Assembly: GCF_005860805.1 (NCBI RefSeq) | Contig: NZ_VCEJ01000004.1 | Coordinates: forward strand, 992,001 to 1,056,000 | Source of the DNA: Dyadobacter luticola | GTDB lineage: Bacteria; Bacteroidota; Bacteroidia; Cytophagales; Spirosomataceae | Reading direction: 5' to 3' | Length of the DNA: 64,000 nucleotides | Part shown: positions 52,220-61,773 of the stretch, in pieces | Numbering within the stretch: position 1 is the stretch's first letter | How the letters are laid out: each line of letters opens with the position of its first letter | Position numbers and translations under genes: made by a program | The notes under the pieces: model-generated | The model's database searches: none | What the model saw: only the letters and a program-made list of their open reading frames with translations | Told to the model about the DNA's origin: nothing

Positions 52220-53461
52220 ATGCCTTCCGCTATTTCGAGCCAGCCCAAATTCAGCGCAGTGCTTACACTTCCGGTTATCGTAGCCTCACTGGGTTATTTT
52301 GTCGATGTGTATGACCTGCTGCTATTCAACATTGTCCGTGTACCAAGTTTAAAAGACTTAGGTCTGACTGAGGAAGGTATTTCGAAAATCGGCGCGAGCA
52401 TTTACAACTGGCAGCAGGCGGGCCTTCTGATCGGTGGATTTATGTGGGGGATTTTGGGCGATAAGTTAGGCCGAAGATCCGTTTTGTTTGGTTCAATTTT
52501 GACTTATTCATTAGCCAACATTGCCTGCGGATTTACCAATAACATTGAAGTTTATTCTTTTCTAAGATTCATCGCTGGGCTCGGTCTGGCTGGCGAACTG
52601 GGTGCAGGCATTACATTAATTGCCGAAATTCTCCCCAAAGAGTTACGGGGATACGGCGCTTCGGTCGTAGCCAGCGTCGGTCTTGCAGGGGCCATCGCAG
52701 CCTTTTTTGCCGTAAAGTTGACCGACTGGCGCACGGCATATTTTATCGGCGGCAGTATGGGGCTGGTGCTTTTGGTTTTGCGGATCAATGTGCTGGAATC
52801 CATCATGTTCAATAAAAGTCTGGAAAGGCGCGGAACAAAGCCGGTACCCTGGTGGACTATTTTTACAAGCTGGTCAAGATTTGTGAGATACATGCGCTGC
52901 ATGGGTATTGGCTTGCCGACGTATATGGTAATCGGGATTTACTCCACATTTGGCAATGAATTTGCGAAAGCACTGGGTATTTCTGCTGAAATCCAGGCAG
53001 GTACCTGCGTGCTGTACACTTACATTGGCATTGTTACCGGTGACTTTTTCAGCGGGATATTAAGTCAGTGGCTGAGGTCCCGGAGGAAAGCGATTTTGTT
53101 AATGATGACCATGACATTTGCCGGGGTAATCTGGCTTTTGTACGGAGGAATCCACTCTGCAACAACACTTTACATTTGCTACGCCTGGCTTGGTTTCTCA
53201 ATCGGCTACATTGCCATGTTCCTGACTACCACGGCCGAGCAATTCGGCACCAACCTCCGCGCGACGGTTACCACTTCGGTTGCCAACAATGTCCGCGCGA
53301 CGGTATTATTAACGTTACCACTTTTTCAAATGCTGAAAACTTCGCTGGGCGTTTTGCAGTCGGGTGCAGTAGTAGGCATTCTCTGCTTTTCGCTTGCCTT
53401 GCTTTCACTATCCAGAATGGAAGAAACCTTCGGCAAAGACCTGGATTACGAGGAAGTTTAG
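52220..53461 (+). CDS. MFS transporter
   Basis: A 413-residue major facilitator with about twelve hydrophobic helices. The signature loop between helices 2 and 3 is present as GDKLGRRSVLFGS near 75-88. The first helix contains YFVDVYDLLLF, with the acidic residues common in metabolite:proton symporters of the sugar/aromatic acid groups. LIAEILPKELRGYGAS near 140-155 marks the sugar-porter-like loop after helix 4. Its substrate cannot be assigned. It is a few kilobases from the rhamnose genes but separated by unrelated genes. It converges on the DUF6984-like gene with a three-base gap. Confidence 0.85.
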   Translation: MPSAISSQPKFSAVLTLPVIVASLGYFVDVYDLLLFNIVRVPSLKDLGLTEEGISKIGASIYNWQQAGLLIGGFMWGILGDKLGRRSVLFGSILTYSLANIACGFTNNIEVYSFLRFIAGLGLAGELGAGITLIAEILPKELRGYGASVVASVGLAGAIAAFFAVKLTDWRTAYFIGGSMGLVLLVLRINVLESIMFNKSLERRGTKPVPWWTIFTSWSRFVRYMRCMGIGLPTYMVIGIYSTFGNEFAKALGISAEIQAGTCVLYTYIGIVTGDFFSGILSQWLRSRRKAILLMMTMTFAGVIWLLYGGIHSATTLYICYAWLGFSIGYIAMFLTTTAEQFGTNLRATVTTSVANNVRATVLLTLPLFQMLKTSLGVLQSGAVVGILCFSLALLSLSRMEETFGKDLDYEEV

Positions 53462-53464
53462 TGG

Positions 53465-53812
53465 CTAATCTTCGGTAGGTTTCGTGCCAAAAATCAATTT
53501 ATCAGGCGTAGGATATTCCAGCAGTTTCGAAAAATCCGTTTTCCAGAAATCCAGATCAAGCAGACGTCCCTGAATGTCCTGAGTTAAGGTGATCACTACT
53601 GGTGTATCGTCAATGTCGACATATTCCACCTGGATCAGATCGCCCGCATAATTGTTCGGATCACCCCCGAGGCTGATGCTACCCATTTTCCCATCCTCGT
53701 ATTCGTCCACTTCATTATTGAAAGGATATTTAGCCGGGTCGAAATTCAGCTTTTGCAGCAGGAAGTAGATCAGGTCTTTTTCGTCCTGGCGTATCGGGCG
53801 GATTTTGCTCAT
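53465..53812 (-). CDS. Small DUF6984-like protein
   Basis: A 115-residue cytosolic protein, acidic, without signal or membrane segment. It begins MSKIRPIRQDEKDLIYFLLQKL. The segments GKMGSISLG, VEYVDIDDTPVVITLTQD and GRLLDLDFWKTDFSKLLEYP resemble my memory of DUF6984 proteins, whose role is unknown. It lies ten bases downstream of the DUF2157-like membrane protein on the same strand, so it is probably the second gene of that transcript. The family call is tentative, but the gene itself is convincing. Confidence 0.7.
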   Translation of the reverse strand: MSKIRPIRQDEKDLIYFLLQKLNFDPAKYPFNNEVDEYEDGKMGSISLGGDPNNYAGDLIQVEYVDIDDTPVVITLTQDIQGRLLDLDFWKTDFSKLLEYPTPDKLIFGTKPTED

Positions 53813-53822
53813 ATTTCAAGAT

Positions 53823-54854
53823 TTAAGATACTGCTTTCCCCCGCCACTGCTCCGCTTTTCTTCCCACAAACCAAAACGAAAGTGCCAGCAAGGCGAAGAA
53901 GATCCCCTTGTTGGTGCGGTCCCAGAAATATTCGAAATAGCGGGTGTAAATGTTGACGAGGAAGAAAAAGAGGCAGAGATCGCGGAGAACATCCAGCTTG
54001 TTTTGGATAGAATAATAAAGTAGCCCCGCGATGACTAGGGTAAATGCTGCTGCCCAATACCAAAAATGGCTCTGCTTCAATACTTTCCAGCCGCTTAGAT
54101 CATCATAATTTCCAAATATCGATAATGTCCAGGCCGCCAGTAAGAATAAAAACAGGCCGATCGAGTAGGTGATGTCACTCAAAAACTGAGCATTTTTTAT
54201 CCGTGAAAGGGGCCACGATAATGCCCAGACGAAAAGCCCGAACACGGTCATTCTCAAAGGATAATTCATTCCCAAAAACCGATAACTGCCGTGCGCCCAA
54301 AAATGTGTTTGCGCTCCCCACCAACCAGCCAGGGACAGTATGGCAACAGTCCATAAAAGGGTAGATTCAAGAAAGACCGCGATGCTGCCGTAAGCGATCG
54401 TGGCGATCAGCAAAGGAATGGCGTAGTTACTGTTTGGATTCGCAAAGCTCCTCGTCCAGTAAGTAATTGCGATCGCGACCGTGAGAATGATGGTAATGTT
54501 GTATGCCTCAGTGCTGGCACGTATACTTTTTGATTTCAGCTTTCTTCTTCTGGCGAGATAAATGAATAATGCCGAAAGCAGCGCAAATCCAACGCCTACG
54601 ATACTTTCCGAAAATCCCCATCTTTTACGCAGCAGCTCGATCCATTTTTCATCAATAACCAAAGCGCCGAACGCCAGCAGACCGCACGAAATCGCCGAAA
54701 TCAATGCGTAAATCGCGATGGCGTCTACATTTGAATTCCGCAGTTCAATGCTGGCCCTGAGCTTGTCGGCAACTTCTTTGGATACGGTTTCTTTTTCTTC
54801 CCAATACCGGATCGCCTTTTTTACGACCTCCGCCTCTTTTTTGTCTAGCTCCAT
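53823..54854 (-). CDS. DUF2157-like integral membrane protein
   Basis: A 343-residue protein. The cytoplasmic N-terminus (about 1-42) is helical and charged (KKEAEVVKKAIRYWEEKETVSKEVADKL), as in DUF2157 proteins. About nine hydrophobic helices follow from residue 43, with the loop RKRWGFSES after the second and many tryptophans (LAGWWGAQTHFWAHGSYRF). The function of the family is unknown. It is the first gene of a two-gene transcript with the DUF6984-like protein and is followed upstream by the terminator of the cytochrome gene. Confidence 0.75.
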   Translation of the reverse strand: MELDKKEAEVVKKAIRYWEEKETVSKEVADKLRASIELRNSNVDAIAIYALISAISCGLLAFGALVIDEKWIELLRKRWGFSESIVGVGFALLSALFIYLARRRKLKSKSIRASTEAYNITIILTVAIAITYWTRSFANPNSNYAIPLLIATIAYGSIAVFLESTLLWTVAILSLAGWWGAQTHFWAHGSYRFLGMNYPLRMTVFGLFVWALSWPLSRIKNAQFLSDITYSIGLFLFLLAAWTLSIFGNYDDLSGWKVLKQSHFWYWAAAFTLVIAGLLYYSIQNKLDVLRDLCLFFFLVNIYTRYFEYFWDRTNKGIFFALLALSFWFVGRKAEQWRGKAVS

Positions 54855-54919
54855 TAACTTTTTAGTGCGCTAATTTTTTTGTTCCGGAATTCCAGCAAAA
54901 GCTATTCCGAAGGTTACAA

Positions 54920-54944
54920 AAAAGCCCGGACAAGCCGGGCTTTT
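54920..54944 (-). terminator. Intrinsic terminator after the PVC-type haem protein gene
   Basis: AAAAGCCCGG and CCGGGCTTTT form a perfect ten-pair stem with a five-base loop and a T-rich tail on the minus strand, five bases beyond the stop codon. Confidence 0.9.
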
Positions 54945-54948
54945 CAAG

Positions 54949-57900
54949 TTATTTTTTTAATCCTGATAAAAACTCGACAACATCTCTGATCTCTCTTTTC
55001 GACATAATCGATCCCATCGGCGGCATACTGGAAGGTACATTCTCCCTTTTTGCAATTCGGGAAGTGGCGATTTTCAGAGGTTCCGCTTCCGATGTTTTGA
55101 GGATCAGCTCGTGCTCATTTTCAGCCGAAAGAATCCCGGCTGCGCTGGTACCATCTTTCAATGTCAGCATCACCATTCCAAAACCCGGGGATAACCTCGC
55201 GCTCGGCTCGACCAATGCCTGCAAAATCTGCTCGCGGGTCAGCACATTGCCAATGTTGGAAAGATTCGGTCCTACTTCACCGCCTTGCCCGCCGATCGAG
55301 TGGCAGCGTACGCATTCTGCTGCGGAACTCGTGAAAAAATAGCGACGACCCAGCTGAGCATTGCCACCAAATAATGCGTCCTGGAAATCGGCTACCGTCG
55401 CGCCGGCAGAGCGCATTGGCGCCAGTTTGGAAATCAGCGCCGCGGATTTAGTGGAATCCACAGCTTCACCCAGATCCAGTGCCAGGCTTGGCGGCAGCTT
55501 CTTGTCCGTCATTTTACCGATCAGATCCGTGAAGATCGCCTCGGTTTTGTCCACCGGCAAACGGCCGAGCACGCGCATCATTTGCTGCTGCTCGCGAATA
55601 CTTCCTTTTTCAAAGATCGTTTTCGAAATATCGGTCAATGTTTCTTTCGACATCGAAACGCTGCCCACCATACCCAGTGCCGCAGTGCGAACATCCGCGT
55701 CCGGATCGGTCATGCCTTTTTTCATCACCGTCTCCATATCCGAGTATCTCAGCGCATTCAGAGCAACCAGCATAGCAGTTCTTACTTTCGCATCCTTGCT
55801 GTTTTCCAGGATCTTAGCCAGCGCAGCATTGTTTTCGGTCACGCCAAGGTTAGTAAGCATTTGCGCCGTAGCGATTTGAATTACTGGCTCATTGTCGGCC
55901 AAAAGATCAGCAATGATCGGCTGCAACTTCGCTTTCACCTGTGCAGGATTTCTTTCCATCGGGCCACGGTAGCGGCCATCCACACGGTCCATCACCGACG
56001 GGCTTGCCCAGGTTCCCAATGTTGCCAAAGCCTCGGCGCGCAATTCCTTGTCTACATCTTTTCTTTTCGCAAAAGCGATCAGATCATTCAGTTGCGTTTC
56101 ACCACCCACCCGCAATGCGGCATTGATAGACCGGCGAAGAAGCGGCTCAGAGGAAAATCTTTTTTCATTCAATGTAGCAGCCAAAGCCGGAAGTGCAGCC
56201 GGGATCGACAGATCGTCATTGATTCCACGTGCGGCTTCTGCAACAATGTATTCGTCTTTATCCTGCAAAAACAGACTGATTTTTTCATTCTTCATCCTGC
56301 GCAAAACCAGCACACCAGCAATGCGAAGCGATTTCTCGGGGCTGGTCGACAAAGCAGCGATCGGCTCGACCACGCCAATGCGCGACAATGCCAGAACTGC
56401 CACGTGTCTCAGGTAAACATCCTCATCATTATTGGCCTTAATCATCGCCAGCAAAGGAGTCACCGCATCTTTGTATGCGATCCGGCCGAGTGCCTGCGCT
56501 GCGTAGAATTGCACCCGAGGATTTTTACTCGATAACATCGGTACAAGCATAGGTCCGGCTTCGGCAATGCGTTCGTCACCTAATACTTTGGCTGCCTGAA
56601 CGGTAATTTCTTCATCCGAATCTTTCAACAAAGCCAGCAGGCTACTTCCATAGGATTTATCTTTTCTCGTTAACTGACCCATACCCCAGATACCGTGAAT
56701 ACGGCCAAACTGGTTTCCAGTCTGCGCAATGGCCTTTGTCAAAACCGGTGCACCTTTTGCACCTCTCGACGCCAGTTCGAACTGCGCTTTCTGGCGAATC
56801 CGCATATCTTCATTTGAAAGCAGCGACAACAACATATCGTCATTTTGCTTTGTGTAGTCCAGCTGGATCAGCCTTTTTGTTTCCAAGCGGATCGCTTTCA
56901 AATCGTTTTTATCATCCGAAACATCCAGTTTCCACACACGTCCCGCATTTTTCGTATCCCAACCATTCAGCCAGTCAGCCACATACAATGCACCATCCGG
57001 ACCGAAACGGATGCCGGTTGGCAGGATACCAGTTAAAATGTTTTTTTCTCCATTCAGGACAAATGAAGCGCCTTTTGGTTTCAAACCAAATGACCAGATC
57101 GGAGACCGAGCAGGGTTACCTACGAATTCAACAAGGAAAAACTTGTTTTTCCACTCCTTACCCAGCGCAGTTCCCGGATTGTACTGCATCCCGGTCGGAC
57201 CATTGTGGAAATTCTGGATTGGCGGGATAATGTAAGCCGCCTGACCATTCCAGCGCGGTTTGAAAAGCTGCTCGTCCATCCACACTTTATAGCTATTGTT
57301 CTTAGGATCAGTATACTTACCATACTGCCAGTTAGATCTCCAACCCGCATCCGAACCTTCTACAACGTGCACCAAACGCTCACTTTCGCCCGGGTGATCA
57401 CCATCATTATCGGAGCTGATAAGGTTACCATATTCGTCAAAAACAAATTCGTGCGTATTCCGCAGCCCGTGGGCAAAAATTTCAAAATTGCTTCCGTCGG
57501 CATCGGAGCGGGCAATGATACCCGAGTTGGGATGCTCATGTTTTACACCTTCGGCCGTGGTAATGTTGGCGCCAATATCACCAATGTTCCAGTAAATTTT
57601 TCCATCCGGCCCCTCGATCGGGTTGGACATTCCGTGGCCACTGAAACCAATGTGCACGCCGTAACCGTGGCTGATCGATGTTTTTTCATCCAGCACACCA
57701 TCACCATTGGTATCTCTCAGTCGCCACACATCCGGCGCAATAGCTACGAATGCATCTTTGGCGCGGATCAGCAGACCGCCAGCAACGTCACTTACTTCAT
57801 TAAAAAAGTCATTCAGAATTCTGGTCGATTTATCGGCGATACCATCATTGTCCGTATCCTCGATTTTCCAGACTTCGTCTTTTTCGACTGCCAAATCTTT

Positions 57901-58374
57901 CCAGTCATGAGAACCGTCGCCATTCAAATCTTTCAGCCAGCTGTTTTCCTTGCTTTTTTCAGGCGCAAAAGTCGAGTGCAGGAAAGCGCGGCGGTCTTCC
58001 ACGGTTTGCAAACCGATAGAAGCAGTCATCCAATTCTGATGTCCGCGGATATCAAATTCCGAATTTTTCTGGCGGTTGGTACGGTTGAGATATACATTGC
58101 CCATATCGTCCATAGCAATAGCTACGGGGTCAGGCGCAAGTGAATCCGACGCCCAAAGTTCTAGTTTTAGGCCATCAGCCAGTTTCACAGCAGTTTTCTC
58201 ACGAATTTCTTTGGCACGTGCCTTTCCGGTTGCAGCATCTTCTTTCACCACCACCGCAGTGCTATTCGTCTTGGAAGTCGGCCCCGTCGAGGACATTTTC
58301 ATGCAGGACACTACAAGCGTCGTGACAGCTGCAGCCAGGATCAGGGATTTTTGTAAAGGTTTTTTGGGAATCAT
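54949..58374 (-). CDS. PVC-type haem-binding lipoprotein with propeller, HEAT repeats and cytochrome c domain
   Basis: A 1141-residue envelope protein. The N-terminus LAAAVTTLVVSCMKMSS has a lipobox, so it is probably a lipoprotein. Residues about 55-470 form a membrane-bound-dehydrogenase-type propeller (LELWASDSLAPDPVAIAMDDMGNVYL, TGILPTGIRFGPDGALYVADWLNGWD). Two or three calcium-loop-like segments (DLNGDGSHD, DTDNDGIAD, DTNGDGVLD) sit inside it. Residues about 480-960 are HEAT-type repeats (VRTAALGMVGSV, VQFYAAQALGRIAY). The C-terminal part has a haem motif CVRCH near 1018-1022 and a methionine-containing SSMPPMGSIMS near 1110. Such proteins are expected to oxidise sugars and pass electrons to the respiratory chain. 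The substrate is unknown. Confidence 0.88.
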   Translation of the reverse strand: MIPKKPLQKSLILAAAVTTLVVSCMKMSSTGPTSKTNSTAVVVKEDAATGKARAKEIREKTAVKLADGLKLELWASDSLAPDPVAIAMDDMGNVYLNRTNRQKNSEFDIRGHQNWMTASIGLQTVEDRRAFLHSTFAPEKSKENSWLKDLNGDGSHDWKDLAVEKDEVWKIEDTDNDGIADKSTRILNDFFNEVSDVAGGLLIRAKDAFVAIAPDVWRLRDTNGDGVLDEKTSISHGYGVHIGFSGHGMSNPIEGPDGKIYWNIGDIGANITTAEGVKHEHPNSGIIARSDADGSNFEIFAHGLRNTHEFVFDEYGNLISSDNDGDHPGESERLVHVVEGSDAGWRSNWQYGKYTDPKNNSYKVWMDEQLFKPRWNGQAAYIIPPIQNFHNGPTGMQYNPGTALGKEWKNKFFLVEFVGNPARSPIWSFGLKPKGASFVLNGEKNILTGILPTGIRFGPDGALYVADWLNGWDTKNAGRVWKLDVSDDKNDLKAIRLETKRLIQLDYTKQNDDMLLSLLSNEDMRIRQKAQFELASRGAKGAPVLTKAIAQTGNQFGRIHGIWGMGQLTRKDKSYGSSLLALLKDSDEEITVQAAKVLGDERIAEAGPMLVPMLSSKNPRVQFYAAQALGRIAYKDAVTPLLAMIKANNDEDVYLRHVAVLALSRIGVVEPIAALSTSPEKSLRIAGVLVLRRMKNEKISLFLQDKDEYIVAEAARGINDDLSIPAALPALAATLNEKRFSSEPLLRRSINAALRVGGETQLNDLIAFAKRKDVDKELRAEALATLGTWASPSVMDRVDGRYRGPMERNPAQVKAKLQPIIADLLADNEPVIQIATAQMLTNLGVTENNAALAKILENSKDAKVRTAMLVALNALRYSDMETVMKKGMTDPDADVRTAALGMVGSVSMSKETLTDISKTIFEKGSIREQQQMMRVLGRLPVDKTEAIFTDLIGKMTDKKLPPSLALDLGEAVDSTKSAALISKLAPMRSAGATVADFQDALFGGNAQLGRRYFFTSSAAECVRCHSIGGQGGEVGPNLSNIGNVLTREQILQALVEPSARLSPGFGMVMLTLKDGTSAAGILSAENEHELILKTSEAEPLKIATSRIAKRENVPSSMPPMGSIMSKREIRDVVEFLSGLKK

Positions 58375-58402
58375 TGAGACTATGTTTACACAGGGTTTGA
58401 TC

Positions 58403-58417
58403 GATCTTTAAAAGATC
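58403..58417. promoter_or_regulatory. Palindrome upstream of the PVC-type haem protein gene
   Basis: GATCTTT and AAAGATC flank one A, 29 bases before the start codon. It may be an operator or a leader hairpin; nothing else supports a role. Confidence 0.3.
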
Positions 58418-58481
58418 AGGGGTTTAAATAAAGATACAGGTAGCTATTGTTGGAAGCTGGGAGCTCATCATGATTAACGTA

Positions 58482-59045
58482 TTAATGAAGGCTGGTTGAA
58501 AACAACTCCCGAGCACTGATCTCGAAATCCGCTAAAACCGGCGAGGCAGAGCAGATATCTTCTTCGGTGCAGATTTTGACATTTTTTCTGGAAGTATAGA
58601 CATACACAACTTCATTTTCCGGGTAAATGTGCCAGACAACTTTCACATCGGCTTGAAAATATTCCGCAAGTTTTTCTTCTACTTTTTCGGCATCGTCATT
58701 GTGAGAAATGACTTCGATCAAGAATTCCGGAATTGGTTCTTTTTCGGAAACAACCGATTCGTCTATTTGAGGTCCGCTGAAATAGGCAAGATCGGGGCGC
58801 CGCATTTGGATGCCGCTCAGCATGACATCCTGCTCCATGATGAAAGCGCCACCTTCTGAAAATGAACTAGTTTTAAAAAATAACTGCTGCAATCGTCTTA
58901 TAATGAACAAATGCTTTTTCTTCATTTTCTCGAACCTGATGATTTTTCCGTCGTTCCATTCATATTTGAATCCGTCGACCGGCTCCCATTGAGTGAATTC
59001 CTCAAAGGTTCTTGGTAAGACGGATGAAAGGGAACGAAGTATCAT
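58482..59045 (-). CDS. Uma2-family (DUF820) PD-(D/E)XK-like protein
   Basis: A 187-residue protein of the Uma2 group, related to restriction-type nuclease folds. The motifs are in order: FTQWEPVDGFKYEWNDGKIIRF near 17-38, MRRPDLAYFS near 76-85 with the candidate catalytic aspartate, PEFLIEVISHNDDAEKVEEKLAEYF near 100-124 with glutamate and lysine, and VWHIYPENEVVYVYTS near 135-150. Nuclease activity has been proposed for the family from its fold, but its cellular role is not known. It stands alone, with no toxin-antitoxin partner next to it. Confidence 0.88.
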   Translation of the reverse strand: MILRSLSSVLPRTFEEFTQWEPVDGFKYEWNDGKIIRFEKMKKKHLFIIRRLQQLFFKTSSFSEGGAFIMEQDVMLSGIQMRRPDLAYFSGPQIDESVVSEKEPIPEFLIEVISHNDDAEKVEEKLAEYFQADVKVVWHIYPENEVVYVYTSRKNVKICTEEDICSASPVLADFEISARELFSTSLH

Positions 59046-59128
59046 AATCGGGCTGCCATTATCAGGTAAACTTAATCAAATCTCAAAAACATCTCAGCAT
59101 TTGTAACTGTCTCTTGTACAATTATCCC

Positions 59129-60334
59129 TCAAAACAATTCCAATTGCCCGCTGTCGCCTTTCGGCTTTTTGGCCTTTCCCATGACGGTGCGGCCGTCATA
59201 TTTCCAGGAATTGTCGCGCTCCTGTTGCACAATGTCGTTGAAACGGTTATTTGGCTGAAAATCTTTTTCCAGCTGTACCGACACTTTAGAAAGATTTTTT
59301 AAAGCTTCCGCTTTGTCGCGCTCACCCATTTTGGCTTTCTGAATCGCTTTATCCAGGGTCATGATCGACTCGTCGTAAACTTTGAGCGGTACCGGAAAAG
59401 GGTGCCCGTCTTTTCCGCCGTGGGCAAACGAAAATCTGGCAGGGTCGGAAAATCGGGACGGTGTACCATGGATGATTTCGCTAACCAACGTTAATGATTG
59501 GATCGTCCGCGGGCCGACACCTTCGAGCAGCAAAAGCGATTCCATATCCTGAACCGGATTGTCGTGTGCCAGCGCCAGAACTGCGCCGAGTCTTTTAAGG
59601 TTAACATCCTCAGCACGCACATCGTGGTGACCGGGCATCACGAGTTTTGTCACTTCCCGCATAATCCTGCCCGGATTTTCTTTGGTAAGGTCCAGAATTC
59701 CCGACCGCGTCGGAGCCGCCGCTTTATCTGTCAGGTTGAGAATATTGCCCTGATTTTGACCATAAATAAAAGTATGCGGCTCCTCGACGAAGGACTTTAT
59801 GTCGGGAGAGTGCCAGTGATACCGCCGTGCCAGCCGCTCATCGGTATTCATACCTTGCTGAATTACGGACCAGCTGCCTTCCAGCGAAAGCACAAACGAA
59901 TGCAGGTACAACTGAAAACCGTCCTGAATCGCGGTATTATCAACTTTTGCGGAAAGCTTGCTGCTGTGAACAAGCAGGTCGCCATTTAAGCCAGTTTTTT
60001 CCGCAATCGCCAGCAGCTCAGCGGGTGTAGCTCTTGAATGTTTGCCACGTCCACCGCATATATAAATGCCAAGCTCTTTGGATTTCTGGTTGACAGACTT
60101 TTTCAAAGCGCCCATTACCGAAGTCGTAATCCCCGACGAATGCCAGTCCATACCCAGCACACAGCCCAGCGACTGAAACCAGAAAGGATCACTGATTTTT
60201 TGCAAAAAAGCATCCCGCCCGTATTCCATCACGATGGATTCGACGATAGCGCCGCCCAGGCTGCTCATGCGCTGCGCAAGCCAAATCGGCACTTTGCCGT
60301 AATGCAGGGGTAAATCGGCGTGACCACTTTTCAT
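59129..60334 (-). CDS. DUF763-family protein with helix-hairpin-helix motif
   Basis: A 401-residue cytosolic protein with the DUF763 opening, KSGHADLPLHYGKVPIWLAQRM, and conserved blocks FWFQSLGCVLGMDWHSSGITTSV, SRATPAELLAIAEKTG, RRYHWHSPDIKSFVEEPH and VMPGHHDVRAEDVNLKRLGAVLALAHD. Near residues 265-285 LLLLEGVGPRTIQSLTLVSEII has the form of a helix-hairpin-helix, a non-specific DNA-binding motif. The family is broadly conserved in archaea and bacteria but uncharacterised. The histidine-rich segments hint at metal binding. This is inference. The gene is divergent from the CNNM-type gene. Confidence 0.88.
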   Translation of the reverse strand: MKSGHADLPLHYGKVPIWLAQRMSSLGGAIVESIVMEYGRDAFLQKISDPFWFQSLGCVLGMDWHSSGITTSVMGALKKSVNQKSKELGIYICGGRGKHSRATPAELLAIAEKTGLNGDLLVHSSKLSAKVDNTAIQDGFQLYLHSFVLSLEGSWSVIQQGMNTDERLARRYHWHSPDIKSFVEEPHTFIYGQNQGNILNLTDKAAAPTRSGILDLTKENPGRIMREVTKLVMPGHHDVRAEDVNLKRLGAVLALAHDNPVQDMESLLLLEGVGPRTIQSLTLVSEIIHGTPSRFSDPARFSFAHGGKDGHPFPVPLKVYDESIMTLDKAIQKAKMGERDKAEALKNLSKVSVQLEKDFQPNNRFNDIVQQERDNSWKYDGRTVMGKAKKPKGDSGQLELF

Positions 60335-60465
60335 AACTATCTAAATTACGAAAAATAAGGAAATACAGCGCAAACGCCGGTTACAAGCCGGACAGCCGAT
60401 TTCTCAATGGTATAATTTTTTGTTAAAATGCACCTTCAACAGCTTCTGAACATTCACCACAATAA

Positions 60466-61773
60466 ATGGCTATCCAGGTTTTAATCACATTAGTGCTCGT
60501 TTTGCTCAACGGTTTTTTTGTGGCAGCTGAGTTTGCAATCGTCAAAATCAGGGCTTCGCAGTTGGAGCAAAAGGCGCAGGAAGGAAACAATATGGCGATC
60601 CTGGCAAAGAAAATTGTCGCCAACCTGGATGGTTATCTTGCTGCAACTCAGTTCGGAATTACACTGGCGAGCCTTGGTCTGGGTTGGATAGGGGAGCCGG
60701 TCGTTTCCAAAATGATCATCGGCGCGATGGAGCTGGTGGGACTTTCGGTAGACCCGGAACTGGCACACCAAATCGCCCTGCCGACTGCTTTTGCCATCAT
60801 TACCGTTTTGCATATTGTATTCGGTGAGCTGGCCCCAAAATCCATCGCAATCCAACGTCCCGAAGCCACGACATTGGTTTTATCGTATCCTTTACACGGC
60901 TTTTTCCTGGTTTTTAGGCCGGTAGTATGGATGCTCAATGGTATAGCCAATTTTATTTTGAAAGGTATCGGTATCTCGCCGTCGCATGGCAGCGAGGTGC
61001 ATAGCAGCGACGAATTACGCTATCTGGTTCAGCAGCAAAAAGATAGCGGAATGATCGAGGCGGCGGATTATGACCTGATTAAAAATGCATTCAATTTTTC
61101 TGAAAGAATTGCGAAGCAGATTATGATCCCAAGACCGCAGGTGGTGGGGATTGATATCAATGATTTTAATGAGGCAAAACTGGAAAAGATCATCGAGGAA
61201 GGCTACTCGCGCATTCCGGTATATGAGGATACGTTAGATCAAATCGTCGGGGTGCTGCATTTGAAAGATCTGTTGTTAAAAATGCGGCAGGGAAAAGAAA
61301 TTGTGCTTTCCGAGCTGGTAAGGCCTATTTCTACGGTGCATGAATCGAAACCAATCGGTGCTTTGCTCCGTGATTTTCAGGTGAACCGCCAGCAGATGGC
61401 TGTGATTATTGATGAATATGGCGGCGTCGACGGGATCGTGACGATGGAAGATATCCTGGAAGAATTGGTGGGAGAAATCCAGGATGAATATGATAATGAG
61501 ATACCTATCGTCAAAAATGAGGCTGATAAAACTTATACCGTCCAGGGCGCGGCTTCGATCACGGATTTGAATGAAAAACTACCGCACGACATTACAAAAA
61601 GGGACGATTATGAAACTTTGGCGGGTTATCTGATCTGGAAATTCGGTAGGATACCGGCGGTGGGCGAGAAGCTAAAAACCAAGCATTACGAATTTACAGT
61701 ACTTAAAAAGCACCGCAGTACAATTTCGCAAGTGAAAATCACCATGCTGGACACCTCCAATACGATGTTCTGA
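60466..61773 (+). CDS. CNNM/CorC-family (hemolysin-type) membrane protein
   Basis: A 435-residue inner-membrane protein. The DUF21 transmembrane domain spans about 1-190, beginning MAIQVLITLVLVLLNGFFVAAEFAIVKIR with the FFVAAEFAIVK motif typical of the family. A CBS pair follows near 205-335 (RIAKQIMIPRPQVVGIDIND, YSRIPVYEDTLDQIVGVLHLKDLL, VIIDEYGGVDGIVTMEDILEELVGEIQDEYD). The C-terminal CorC_HlyC domain lies about 345-430. Family members take part in magnesium or cobalt homeostasis; hemolysin is a historical name. The gene has no close partner, and its stop is directly followed by the convergent SDR gene. Confidence 0.92.
   Translation: MAIQVLITLVLVLLNGFFVAAEFAIVKIRASQLEQKAQEGNNMAILAKKIVANLDGYLAATQFGITLASLGLGWIGEPVVSKMIIGAMELVGLSVDPELAHQIALPTAFAIITVLHIVFGELAPKSIAIQRPEATTLVLSYPLHGFFLVFRPVVWMLNGIANFILKGIGISPSHGSEVHSSDELRYLVQQQKDSGMIEAADYDLIKNAFNFSERIAKQIMIPRPQVVGIDINDFNEAKLEKIIEEGYSRIPVYEDTLDQIVGVLHLKDLLLKMRQGKEIVLSELVRPISTVHESKPIGALLRDFQVNRQQMAVIIDEYGGVDGIVTMEDILEELVGEIQDEYDNEIPIVKNEADKTYTVQGAASITDLNEKLPHDITKRDDYETLAGYLIWKFGRIPAVGEKLKTKHYEFTVLKKHRSTISQVKITMLDTSNTMF

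Noticed and set aside
52220-53461. MFS gene as the rhamnose permease
   Set aside because: It is separated from the rhamnose genes by unrelated genes and does not look like the sugar-specific L-rhamnose transporters. No substrate can be read.
58482-59045. Uma2 gene as part of a restriction or toxin system
   Set aside because: No methylase, antitoxin or helicase is adjacent, and lone Uma2 genes are common in bacteria.
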